Shown one piece after another: positions 46,326 to 57,909 of a stretch of 64,000 nt of DNA. The stretch lies in NCBI GenBank assembly GCA_030267565.1, contig BRXU01000001.1, positions 7,756,001-7,820,000 of the forward strand, in the 5' to 3' direction. The notes under the pieces were generated by a model. It was given only the letters and a program-made list of their open reading frames with translations. It had not been told where the DNA came from and did not search any database. Origin of the DNA: Pleodorina starrii. Taxonomy: Eukaryota; Chlorophyta; Chlorophyceae; Chlamydomonadales; Volvocaceae. How positions within the stretch are numbered: position 1 is the stretch's first letter; the number at the start of each line of letters is the position of its first letter. Made by a program: the position numbers and the translations under genes.

Positions 46326-49300
46326 GGTTGGGGTGAGAATGAGATCGCGGGCGAGCAGTGCTGCGCCCAAGGGGGGGAGTGGTGGAGGCGCACCGGCGCG
46401 GCTGCGCATTGCCGTGGTCGGGTCGGGTTTTGTTTGGTGGGAGATATGGCCCCCCAACAACCCAACAACAACAACCCAACAACAACAACCCAACAACAAC
46501 AACCACAACCGCCCAACAACCCAACCTAACGAGCCGCAGGTGGACGCGTCGCCCACTCGGCGCTACGGCGGCAGCGGCCTGGGCCTCGCCATCAGCCGCA
46601 AGCTGTGCGAGGCGATGGGCGGCCAGATGTGGGCCGAGAGCGAGGGCCTCAACCGGGGCAGCACCTTTAGCTGGACCATCACCTGCCGCCTGCCGCAGCA
46701 GGCCGCATCAAAGCGGAGAGCCCGGCGCGCGTCGCTGGTCTGCGTCTCCCGGCCACCGGTCAGCAGCGGCAGCTTCGCGCCGGGGCTGGGCAGCAGCGGC
46801 AGCGGCCCGGGCTCCAGCGTCGGGGCCGTGAACGGCAGTGGTGGCGGCGCCGCGGCGGCGGCGGTGCCGCCGCCGCCGCCGCCGGCGGCGGCGGCGGCGG
46901 CGATGGTTTCGCCGCGGGGGCAGGGCCGTGCCGGCCGCGGCGGAGCCGCGGCGGCGGCGGCGGCGCCGCCGAATCTGTCGTTGACGGCGGATGAGGAGTC
47001 GTCCGACGTCACGTCTTGTCGGAGCACCGACGGCTCGACGGATAAGAGCGGCGGCGCGGGGTCGTCTAGTAGCGCAGCGGCAGGGATGGCGGTCGGCGGT
47101 GGCGCCGGGAGCAGCGGCTGTACGGCGCTCAGAGCCGCCTCCGGCGTCGGCGGCTGTGGCGCCGCGGGCACGTCGCTGGCGTCGGCGTCGGCCACCGCTG
47201 TCGCGCTCGCAGGTGCGGTGGCCGCCGCCGCCGCTGCGTCGGCGCCCAGCTGCGCCGCCGCCGGCGGCGGCGGTGACGGCGGCGCCGCCGCCGCCGCCGC
47301 CGCCGGCGTCATTCAGCGCAGCGTCAGCTGCGTACCGGCGATGCCGCTACACTGGACTTGGTCCCCTGGGGCGTCGTACGCGGGCTCGTGCGCCGGTGGC
47401 CGCGAAGGCCACCGCAGCAGCGCCACCGGCGGCGCGCCTGGCGTCGGCGGCAGCGTCTGCGGCGGTGGCGGCAGCCTGCACGACGGCTTGTCGTTCGGCA
47501 TGGCCGGCGGCGGCGCCGCCGCCGCCGCCAGCCTGGCGGCGGCGCTCGCCGGCGGCGGCGACCCCACGGCCTCCCTCCCGCTCCTCCGCGGCAAGAAGGT
47601 GCTGCTGGTGGAGCCGTGCATCATGGTACGGCAGGTGCTGATGCTGGCGTTGCGCTCCTGGGGTTGCCGCGTGTGCGCGGTGACGTCATCGCAGGACGCA
47701 GTACGGCGGCTCGTGCAGTGCGGTACACTGGCGGAGGCGCTGGCGCCGCCGGCGCGGCCGGAGCCGCCGCGGCGGCCCTACATGACGCTGCACCACGCCG
47801 ACGCGGGGCCGGCGCTCGATACGAGTCTGTACGACACGCCGGGGCCGTACGATTGCGTCATCATGGACATGAAAGATACGGCGCTGCTGCGCGCGCTGAC
47901 GCGCGCAGACGATCGGGAGGCGCAGCGCCTGGTGTTTATGGGCTGGCCGGGGCAAAACGAGCCGGAGGAGGACGAGGTCGCGGGACAGGATCCGGATCGT
48001 TCGGATCTGGGTCGGGATCCTGACGCGGATCCGGGCGCCGGGCCCGAGCCGCGGCAGCGACACGGCCACGCGACGGCGGCGGCGGACGACGACGCGGCGA
48101 CATTTGCACGGCAACAGCGCCTCGACGTGGATGCGTTGGTGCCGGCAGGCGCCAGTGACGGCGGCGGCGACGCCGCGGTGGCGGCGACGCCGCCGCCGGG
48201 GCCGTACGACTTCGCGGAGGCGCTGCCGGCGGACGTGACGGCGCGGCCGCCGCGCGCGGTTACGGAGGAGATGAGCAAGCCGCAGAACCGGCAGTTGGGT
48301 TACGTGACAGTTACGCGGCCTGTACGGCAGGGCCGGTTAAAACTGGCGCTGGAGGAGGTGCTCATGATGCAGCTCGACGGCGGCGCGAGCCACCTCCACC
48401 AGGTCAGTTGGTTGTTAGTTGGTTAGTTCGTTGGTTAGGTACACCACACACAGCAACAATCAGCGCAAGCAACCAGGGCCGCAGTTTGGATGCGGGTCTT
48501 AGGCTGGCGCGGTTGTTGCTTGTTAGGACCTGGCCCCTGGGTCGCCGTGCGCGCCCAGAGCCCGCGCGTTTTTGCGGATACCGGTAGGGGATTGGGTCCC
48601 TTCAGAGCCTTCAGGCACTCCCACTACGGTGTCATCACACACGTGACGCCTCGCTCCCTGCCTCCCTCCGTTTCACCATGTCGATCTCTCCCTCCCTCCC
48701 TCCCTCCCTCCTCCCTTCCTTCCCTCCTTCCTTCCCTCCTTCCTTCCTTCCTTCCTTCCCTCCCTCCCTCCCTCACCCGCTCGTCGCAGAGCTGTTGGAG
48801 CGATGACGGGCAGGACGACCCGTTGGCGTCCGCGTCGGCGCTGCCGCCGCCACCGCTGCCGTACACATCCGCCGCCGGCGGTGCCGCCGCTTCGGCTAGC
48901 TTTAGCGGCATGGACGTCTCGGCGTTCCTCGACGACGTGGCGTCGCCGCCGCCGGCACCGCTGCCGCCGCCGGCGTCGCCGCCGACGCTGGCGCGCAGCA
49001 GCAGCAGCAGTCTGGGGCTCGTGCCGCCGCCGCCGCCGGCGCTGTCCTCGTCGCCGTCACACCAGCCGCCGCCGCCGCCACCGCCGCCGCCCTCGCGGCG
49101 GCACCTTCCTGTGATCGACGGCATCGGCGACATCCTCCGCCACGTGCCAGCCGACGTCGCCTGCGGCGGCGGCGGCTCCGCCGCTGCCGCCGGCGCGATC
49201 AGCAGTGGTCCCGGCGGCTCGACGGCGCCGGCGTCTCCGAGCAGTCCGGCGACGTGGCGGCGCGACTCTTTCGAGTGCGGCGGCGCATCCCACGGCGGCG

Positions 49301-51167
49301 GCGGCCCGCACGTGCACGGGCACGGCCACCCGACCCACGGGTCGGCCTCATCGTCGCTCTGCTCCTCCCTGAAGCCCGCGCTCGTGAAGAGGTCCGGTAG
49401 TAATGCGGAGCTCAATGACCTGAGCAGCGCCGCCGCTGCGGCGGCGGCGGCGGCCGCTGCGGCGGCGGGGGGCGACGGCGGCGGCGCCGCCGCCGGGCCG
49501 GGTCGCGTGCGGATTCTGCTTGCGGAGGACAACGCGATCAATATGAAGGTGAAGCGCTGGGCAATGTGAAGGTCCGGCATGGCATGGCACGTACAGGCCC
49601 GTCACGGCACGGCACGGCACCAGGAGGAAGAAAAGAAAGGAGGGTGTAACAAGTGCCGCTCCGGCCCACCCCCGCACTCTTGCTCTCGTGCGCGCAGCAT
49701 CCATTTTCAGGGGGTGACAGTATTCAGGGGGTCACAGCACTCAGGGGGTCCCCGCATTCGCCGGAACACAGCCGAGGGTGTTTGTGTGCGCTCGATGTCG
49801 GGTGGGCTCGGTTCTGACCCCTAGCACCTGGTGCTGCTGTGCCGCTGTGTCGTACTGCCTGGCAGGTGGCGCTGGGCATCCTGCGGCGCACGCTGCCCTT
49901 CGCAGAAGTGACCACCGCGGAGAACGGCGTGCAGGTGCGTTGGTGGTTGGGGAGCGTTGGTGGTTGGCGGTTGGTGGCAGTTGAACGCAGGGGCTCCAAA
50001 GCTGCCCTACTTTCGAGAGCGCATGAAGAGGGGAGGGACGGGGGTAGGGTAGGGCCTGCTGCTGTTGTTGTCGTTGATGGTGGTTGGTGGTTGGTGACGT
50101 CATCGGTGTTGACACGACGTGATGATGATGTTGACGTGATGCGGTGTTCAGGCTCTGGAGGCGGTGGCGGCGCGTGGCGGCATCGACTCATTCGACTTGG
50201 TGCTGATGGATCTGCACATGCCGGTCATGGGCGGAATGGAGGCGGTGGCGGAGCTGGAGCAGAGGTATCCCAACAGGTGCGGGTGCGAGCGGGTGGGGGG
50301 AGGGGGGAAGGGGGGCAGCGGTGCGGGGGGCAGCGGTGCGGGGGGCAGCAGTGCCGGGGGGGGGACAGCGATGCGGGGGGACAGCGGTGCGGGGGGACAG
50401 CGGGGCTCTGGCAGCAAGGCAGCGAGAGGGGCCCGCGAAGCAGCGAGGCGGGCGGGCGGCCACCGCCACCTCCCCCATCTCCACCACCCTCCTCCGGCCC
50501 ATCCTGAGGCCGTCCTCTTCTCGATGGCCTCCCTCCCCCGCGGCTCGCCTCCCGCCCATCCTGGCAACCTCCTCCCGCCCCATCCCCCTGTCGCGACTTC
50601 TGTTGGCTGGCCGCTTACCAGTGCCGATTACGCTTTTACGCATCACACCCTCGAAGCCCCACTTCCCAATCCCCTGTCGGGGATGGCCCCCGCCCCTCCG
50701 CGGGACGCCTGCCACTCCGACAACACACACTCACACACACCCACACACTCGCCACTCAACACAGGCGCTGCCGCGTCGTGGCCGTGACCGCGGACGCTTT
50801 CGAGGACACGCGCGACAGCTGCCTGGCAGCTGGCTTCGACGGCTGGCTGACCAAGCCCTTTCGGATCGAGGACCTGGTTCGGGTGGTGGGGGAGCATTTG
50901 GTGGCTGCCAGGGCTGCACCGCCGCCGCCGTCGCAGCAGCTTCGGCACCCGCAGCTCCGGCACCCGCAACAGCAGCACCAGGCCTTGCACGAAGGCGGAG
51001 CCGCCTTTGGAGGCCTCGCGTCAGCGCAGCAGCACCGGCAGCAGCAACACCGGCAGCAGCTGCAGCAGCAGCAGCAACAGCAGCAGCAGCACTCGTTGCT
51101 GCGTTCCGGGACGGGCGGCGGCGGCGGCGGCGGTGGGGGGCAGCGGCCGCGAGTTCGGCAGCCCTGA
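40164..51167 (+). CDS. LOV-domain hybrid histidine kinase (blue-light sensor)
   Basis: Fourteen exons: 40164-40265, 40711-42141, 42890-43005, 43232-43316, 43771-43941, 44438-44621, 44865-44992, 45383-45494, 45781-46265, 46540-48402, 48790-49548, 49866-49934, 50152-50276, 50765-51167; about 2010 aa, phases consistent. The N-terminus has a coiled coil ([19 protein letters not shown]) and His/Gln/Pro-rich low complexity. LOV domain about 512-630: [15 protein letters not shown] with flavin-adduct Cys 549, [29 protein letters not shown]. His[14 protein letters not shown], phospho-acceptor His 652. HATPase: [19 protein letters not shown], an Ala-rich insertion of about 100 residues, [26 protein letters not shown] degenerate receiver follows from about 1289 ([26 protein letters not shown]). 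A canonical receiver covers about 1797-1935 ([25 protein letters not shown] with Asp 1855; [14 protein letters not shown]). Light-driven His-Asp phosphorelay is inferred. Exon 1 is supported by splice phase only, and intron 2 could hide another exon. Confidence 0.88.
43146..43187 (+). repeat. Intronic repeat family A, copy 1 (LOV kinase intron 3)
   Basis: GCAGTGACTC, a variable core, then AAAGGAGCATATCACTCCCT and GA. It ends about 44 nt before the exon 4 acceptor, in sense orientation. CCCTGACC could serve as branch point. Confidence 0.75.
44258..44305 (+). repeat. (CT)n tract in a LOV-kinase intron
   Basis: CT dinucleotide run, repeated in shorter form near 44,350, upstream of the exon 6 acceptor. 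Part of a long polypyrimidine tract. Confidence 0.85.
48661..48780 (+). repeat. CCCT/CCTT pyrimidine tract before an acceptor
   Basis: Nearly 120 nt of CTCCCTCC and CCTTCCTT repeats just upstream of the exon 11 acceptor of the LOV-kinase gene. Confidence 0.85.
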
Positions 51168-54100
51168 AGCTCCAAGGAACCAGGCGCCGCGTTTTGTCGT
51201 TGTTGGGCGGTGTGTCGGTGGCGTGGGGGATGGGAGGCAGCAGCCGAGGTGTGAGGAGAGGGCGAGGAAGAAGGTGTGTTGTGTGCGGAGGGAAGAGGCG
51301 AGAGGGAGCGGCAAGAGAAGAAGGAGGGGGAGGGAGGGTGCGGGGAGGGAGAGGGGCACGTCACCGGCCCGCTGCCCCAGCCGCGTCGCGTGGAGGGAGG
51401 GGGAGCCGCGGGCAGCCACCTCGGGGTTACGTGCGCGGTGCGTGCTGCCGAGTGCCGAGTCGCCTCCCCGACCCGGTTGTGCGAGCGATGTGTGCGAGCG
51501 TGAGCGTGAGCGTGAGCGTGAGTGGTTGGTTTGTGCGCGCACGCGGAACGCGTGGTTGCGGGTATGTGTGCATGTGCGTGTGTGTATGCGTGTGCGTGTG
51601 CGTGTATGTATGCATGTGTGTGTGGGTGGGTATCTGCGTCTGTGTGTGTGCATGAGTGGTGTGTAGGACTGCAGAGGAGCGTTGTGGCAGTTTCCTCGGC
51701 CGGATGTGGTGCACGTGTGTGTGAATGTATGTGTGGATGTGTGCGCCCGTCTTTGTGTGTCGTTCCGTGTGGTCTGGGCGGCGTTTTGGCGGCGGAATTT
51801 TGGGAGCGGAAACGGGCAGGAGGCTAATGATGGTGGTTGGCTGGTTGGTTGGTTGGTGGTAGTTGGCGGTTTGACATCGACGGCGCCGGTAACCGGGTGG
51901 GGATGGGAACTGGGTGGGCATTACGTCATTGCCCCGAGGCGGACGGACGGCCCCGAGGACACACTCCCCAGCCCCAGCCCCACCCCTGACCTCACGCCAC
52001 AGCGCCTTCCGACCGCGCACGTCTACTACACACGTCGGTCCGTGCACATACACACATACACTTACACATACACGCGCATACACACACGCGCCCCATCCAG
52101 TGCGACACGCTGTGCTCTGGTGTCACACTGACGCGCTGCTGTCTGCCGTACATGCGCGACGGACCGGCCCGGCTGCTGCCGCATGCGCGAAAGGGGAGGG
52201 GCTAAGACAACCCGCCGGGGGGATGACCCGGGCGAGCGGGAGGTGATGGGTGGGACCCATGGGTCGGCCGGCCGGGGTGGGCCGGGATCGGGGCCCGCGG
52301 CACGTGTGGCACGTGGTGCAGAAACGACCCGCGGGCCGACGTGTTTTGATTTTGGCCCTGACGGCCTGCAGCCTTTGGCTACCGCTGCCGTTCGTTGATA
52401 TCGCACCGCCGCCGGCGGTCCCGCGGCCCCGCGGCGGCGGCGCGGCGGCTATTATAAGACCCTAAGACCCTGGCGGCGCGGCGCAGTGCCTGTCTGCCTC
52501 GCCGGCCTGCCTACCGCTAATGAGTAAAGAGTATGATGCTAATCGGAAATCGCCTGTGGTTGCGGTGCCATTTGCGGCGGCGGCGGCGGCGCTGTCCGTT
52601 GTCGCTTTAGTACGGCCATGTACGGTCACGTACTGGCGGGCTTTTTGGCATTTGATGCGAGCTGCTGTTTCATATGTTTTTGGGAGGGACGGAAAAGGAG
52701 CGGCGGCGGCGGGGTCGACGGAGTCGGGGGGAGAGGTTGTCTACCGGGGGGCTGGCCTTGCACACCCGAGTGGGATGCCGCCGGCGATGCGGAACGAACA
52801 GACGGACGGATGCGGCGCGGCGCGGCGCGGCGCGGTGCGGTGCGGGAATGTGCCCCCGGGCAATGGATGGGGAGGGTGCGGGTCAGGGCAGCTGCTCTCG
52901 CTCTGGCTCTCGTCCTCAACGTCCTCAGAACAGGTGCCGAGGCGCGGTGCGGCGCGGCGGGTTTGGGGCAGGAAGCGTCGCCGAGGGGCGGCTGGTAATG
53001 GTGGTGACAGCAAGCTGCGCGCACGCCAGGCACAGGTCGCAGCCTCGGAAGGCAAGGCAAGGGAGAGAAGGAAGGGAGGAGGAGGGGGGTGGTGTGTTTC
53101 TGGCGCCGTTCGGGAGGGGGCGAGGGGGTTGCGGACGCAAGCACCTCGTTTGGGAGGGGGAGCGCGGGGGCTGTTGTTTCCTGTCTGTCGGTGCGGAGGT
53201 ACGAGAGCGAGCAGCTCGCGTGGCGCGGTAGCTTGATGACAACAAGAACAACAACAAAAACAACAGGGTTGCGCGTTGATGCAGCAGCAGCACAGTTTGG
53301 CCGCCGGGGGGGTGGGTGGGTTGCCTTTGTGGTGGGCGAGAGCCGTGTCCTCCGGGACGGCGATCCATGTCTGGCGTTACGTTTTCCGTTCCGTCCTTTT
53401 CTTACACTGTCCCTGGCGCGGGGGCGGGCCGTTTTTTTGCGCTTTTGCTTATGCTTAATTAGCTCGGTTGTTGGAGGGGGTTTTTGGAGAAAGAAAGATG
53501 TGTGGGTGCGAGATTGCGGTCGTCGTGGCAGCAGCTTTTGTTCGTGTGCGTTACCAAGCCGGCCTTTTGGCGCTCGTGTGTTATCAGGCCGCCGTGTCAT
53601 CAATCCCTTCCTCCAACCCCCCTCCCTCCCTCCCGGTTGTTTGATGGGGGAGGGCGGGAAATGTGTGGATACGGTAGGTTCCGCTAGGCAGGTCGGCGGC
53701 GGGAACGCGGGATTGGCTGCACGGTTTGCGAGAGTGAATATTATCGTTGTGAACGGAGTAGTGCCGTCATAGGGTACCCGTATCCGTAGAGACTGCAAGT
53801 GAGGTGAGAGGGTGCGTCGCAAGGCGGTGCGTCGACTGTAGACTGGAGGCTGGAGAGTGGAGAGCGACCACGTATCGACTGGAGGGAGGAGAGACAAAGA
53901 GCGACTGTTTCATTCTGCGGGTTGGGCTCCTCTCGTTCTCCTGTCGGCCGCCGCGCCCTTCCTTCTTTTTCCCCTCTCCTGCTGACTGGCGCCGCGCCGC
54001 GGCGCGACCCAAACCTGACTGGGCAGCAAGGAGACGAGAGGTGGGATTCCCCACTAGTGCGTGGCTGGTTGGCCGCTGCCGTGCCTTATTAAGCTGGTCT

Positions 54101-55153
54101 GGTCTGTCAAGGCGTCTCCGGCAGTCTCCGGCTCCCATCCTCTCCGGCCCCCATCCGCCTGCCCACACCCAATGCCGCCGCATGTATGTGCATGTTGCCA
54201 TGTTGCGATGTTGCGTTTCGATATTTGCGAAGACCCCCTGATCTGCACAGGGGCTCGGAATCCGGCTCGTTGGCCGTAGAGCCGCAGCGACGCGCGGGCT
54301 GAACCAGTTCCACCGGCCTGACCCAGTTCTGTCGGTCCATCACTTGAGATGCTGTTTTCTCCCTCAGCTTTTTACTTACAAACAACTGGTACAGCAGCAA
54401 TGGCCGGCCGCATGTCGCTCTCAATCCGCGCCCATGGAAAAAGAGGGTCCAGGCGCAAGAGCCTCGCGCACGCCCAGGCCCCCAGGGGGCCTAACACACG
54501 CCAAGCGGCCCAAGCTGCAGCCAGGAAACCAGCGGGTGCCTGCCAAAACGGGGCGCTGCTAGCTAAACCCCCGGGCAGGGAGCGTGTCAGCGCGCGTATC
54601 GCGAACCCCATGCACCCACGTGCCTTGTTTGACGGATCCGTCAAACAAGCGTGGAAGTGCCGGAGAAGACACGCCTCCGGCCCACCGCAGCTGGTCACAC
54701 CTGGCCCGCCCGCCCCCGTGTCCCCTTGTACGCCTTGACCCACATCGCGTGGCGCGCGCGTGGCTGGATCAGAAACTACGGTACGCCGAAACAGAAGCTC
54801 TCAGTTCCGATCAAGCGGCGCGCGTGTTCCGCATCAACCACTACGCCGTCCACAAAACCCTTCCAGTGCGCTGAAGCGGTTTCGGACCGACCAGGGTGAG
54901 CGGCTCGAAAGCCCCTGCCCTCGGCCACCTCCCCCGACAAAACCCATCTCCCACCTCCGGTCTTCACCAATGTATAAAACCAAGCCAGCCACAGGAAAGC
55001 CCGGGTGATCTAACGCGCAAGTGGTGGGCGCGGGTTCAAATCGCGTCAGAGAAACCGGGTCCCGCCACCTCAAGACAAGCAGCAAAACCCCGTATATACG
55101 GCATCATCCCGGCGCCGCTGGGCGCTGCCAGGCAGGAATTGGCGTTGGGTGCT
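51168..55153. other. Convergent intergenic region, GT/CA-rich; no gene recognised
   Basis: This lies between the 3' ends of the LOV kinase (plus) and ASA6 (minus). It holds GTGTGT-rich sequence (about 51,480-51,760), CACATACAC-rich sequence (52,030-52,100), GCGCGG runs near 52,810 and long purine tracts. Several 100- to 400-codon frames overlap on both strands, but they show the biased composition of chance frames and no motif I recognise. Confidence 0.5.
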
Positions 55154-55844
55154 TCAGGGCTTGATGGCGACGGCCGTGCGGAGGCCGGCCAGGGGGGTGG
55201 AGGTGCTTGGGGCGAGGCCGCGCAGCGCCACGAAGACGGAGCGGAAGGGGATGAGGCTGAGGAAGGAGACGTACCAGGCCGCCTGGAGCACGTCCAGAGA
55301 CAGATCCACGATCCACTCATGCGCGCGCGACTGGGTGTCCAGACGGTACAGCGTCCAGGACAGCGCACCCAGCACTGCCAGGCGCGCCTGCAGCGACCAG
55401 GTGGCTGATGCTGCGGGCTCCGGGTAGTATGGCTGGAGCTTCGCCTTGGCCTCCTTGAGGCTGGCTAGGAGGTTGGAGCCGCTCGTCTCATTCACAGCCT
55501 TCACCATGGCCGCAACGGAGCTGCCTGTGTTGCACAAACGATGGTAACGGAGGCGGCCCGACACTCGTTTGTTTACATACCGCGGAAGGCGAATGTCAAC
55601 AACGGAGGAGAATGAAAAGCAATAGATCTACAAATGTTCGATCACAATGCCTATTATGGCCTCTCCTGACGCACAGATGAAACGTGTTCGCCCATCACGG
55701 CCCTGTCCCTAGCTCCGGTAAGCTTTTCCGCGACATAACATGATCCTCACCCTCAGCTGAGGCATTTGCTACCGAGGTGCGCAGGTAGCGGGCTCCCGGA
55801 GCAAGCAGCTCGCGGCTCCTCGTCAGCGCCAGACGCATGGCCAT
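55154..55844 (-). CDS. ASA6, mitochondrial ATP synthase peripheral-stalk subunit
   Basis: Two exons (55844-55751, 55524-55154) joined in phase 1, 154 aa. Residues 1 to about 30 (MAMRLALTRSRELLAPGARY and on) form an Arg-rich mitochondrial presequence. The mature part contains VNETSGSNLLASLKEAKAK, LSWTLYRLDTQSRAHEWIVD and LQAAWYVSFLSLIPFRSVF. I recognise these as ASA6 of Polytomella/Chlamydomonas, which is about 150 aa. ASA proteins replace the usual peripheral stalk of dimeric F1Fo-ATP synthase in chlorophycean algae, so this gene is also a lineage marker. Two hydrophobic stretches near the middle and C-terminal third agree with a membrane-embedded subunit. The gene is head-to-head with POLK, 409 bp between start codons. 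Identification rests on remembered sequence; there is no competing family. Confidence 0.85.
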
Positions 55845-56253
55845 GATTGCTGCAGTCCGAGCTACGAGCAGGTTTTAAGGGTTGCCTATGAAACTGCTGC
55901 GACAAGATTTTCCTCTTGAGCGGAAGAACGAGTTGCGCACTGTCGTACGATTGTCTTCCCAATCAACAAACAGACAGCCCCGCACTTGCCATGAAAAAAC
56001 ACTTGGTCTTCAGCATTTCTGATACTGGCGCGTAGCTTCCGGGGGTTGATTATTTTCTCTCTCACCTGCATTCAAGTCCCAGGTCTTTCTTTCACTAACC
56101 GTCAAGGACGCCATGTGAACTACCAAATAGTATGTCCAACCGGTAGGATAGACCCGCTATTCAAAAGCCTTATTTTAAAAAGAACGAACCAGGGCTGAAT
56201 CGGGCGACTCCGGACCTCAGCACGCGCAGCACATAACCACCACCGCGCGCGAA
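55845..56253. promoter_or_regulatory. Bidirectional promoter between ASA6 and POLK
   Basis: 409 bp separate the two start codons, and GC is lower than in the flanking exons. TTATTTTAAAAAG at about 56,170-56,182 could be a TATA-like element about 75 nt upstream of the POLK ATG. No clear counterpart is seen for ASA6. Confidence 0.5.
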
Positions 56254-57873
56254 ATGGAGACGGCAGCCGCTTCCCCGCACCAAAGCCCGGGCCGGACCTC
56301 GTCCGCAACGCAGCTGCAGCCCGCGGATGCAGCTCCCGCGCCGGTGGCGGCCCCCGTCCCCGTCCCCGCCTCCATCGCCCCCGAGGCCCCCGCGCCCTGG
56401 CAAGACTACCAGACCGTCTTCACCAACGCCAAGGCCGGCATGGACGGAGTCGACAAGGCGCATGTCCAGAAAGTCGTCTACGAAATGAGCAAGGCAAGAA
56501 ACACCATTTCCAAAACTACTGCGCATCGCGCTCTCACGCGCCTCCGTAACTCTCTCCTCTGTAACGCTCTCACGCGCGCCGTCAACCCCGGTCGTCGATC
56601 CGCCTGGCGGGAAGGCCGGCCGGGCCCGACCCCCCGCGGGCTGCGTGGCGGGCTCGCGGCGGGAGAGCCGGCCGGGACAGCTCCAGGGAGAGCCGGCCGG
56701 GACAGCTCCAGGCTTCTTTACCCCCTACCCCCCACCCCCCGCTCCCCCCTCTCGGTTTGTATTGAACGTCCTCTGCTGTTTGCAACCTTACCTCGCTGTT
56801 CGTTTGCAGACGAGACGGCCTCCTTCTTTCGTTATTTTTACCGTTCACGGGCTCCGGCCTATACCCCCGTGGATAACCCCACCCTCCCGCTCCGCCCCCC
56901 GCTCCACCCCACCCCACCCCCTGGCCCTGGCCCCGGCATGGCGCCTCCAGGACTCGGCTCATTTCCGTAACGAGCAGCGCAAGCAGGCGCAGCTGGAGGC
57001 ACGTATCGCGCAGCTGAGGGCCAGGTCGGAGGGGCTGACACCGGGGGAGCTGGAGGCAGCGACCAGGTGGGGGGGTGGGGGGGTCGGGGGTCGGGGCGGG
57101 GGGCGCGGGTTATCCACATATAGGCCGGAGGTCGGGGAAGGGTCGGGGATCGGGGATCGGGGTCGGGGGTCGGGATCGGGGTCGGGGGTCGGGATCGGGA
57201 TTGGGGGGGGGGGCAGGGGGTAAAAAAAGAAGATACCGCAGCGAAAGGGTGGTGGTGGTGGTGGTGGTGGTGGTGGTAGGGTTCCACGGATAGGCGCCGG
57301 TGGCGGACAGGTCGGGTCGAGGGGTCGGGTGAGGTCGGGCCGCGTTGGGGGTGTTGATGAAGAAACCGCGGCGATGGGACGACGGAGACCGGGAGACGGC
57401 GTCAGCGAGAGCGGAACCCCCCCTCCTCTCCTCCGCCCCTTTCCTCAGGTCCGTGGACCAGCGCATTGCCGTCCTGGAGTCCCGTCGCGACCTGAGCCGC
57501 ACCTGGCTGCATGCCGACATGGACTGCTTCTATGCGGCGGTGCACGAGAGGGAGAGACCCGAGCTGGTGGGGGTGGGGGGTGGGGTGTTGGGGTGTTGGG
57601 GTGGGGGTGTTGGGGGGGGGCGGGGGTAATCCTCGCCCCTCCCCCCATGCGTGCTCCATCTTCGCCTGACCTCGACCCCCCCCCCCAAACACACACACAG
57701 ACATCCCCCCCCACCCAAGCCTGCAGATCCTGAAGCAGCTGCAGGTGGTCAGCGCACCCGTTCCTCCCTCTCTCCCTCCCCCCTCTCTCCCTTCTCCCTC
57801 CCACTCTCACACGCACACACACACGCATTCGTACAAACACGCGCACACAACACACACACACACCTGCTGCGAC

Positions 57874-57909
<36 letters not shown>

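Noticed and set aside
52520..53897. Overlapping 238-codon plus and 423-codon minus frames
   Set aside because: No motif, biased composition, both strands open over the same DNA, and no splice partners. Treated as non-coding.
54990..55075. tRNA-like stretch with GGGCGCGGGTTCAAATCGCG
   Set aside because: It has a B-box-like GGTTCAAATC, but I could not fold a convincing acceptor or anticodon arm and the T stem has a mismatch. It may be a decayed SINE or tRNA fragment.
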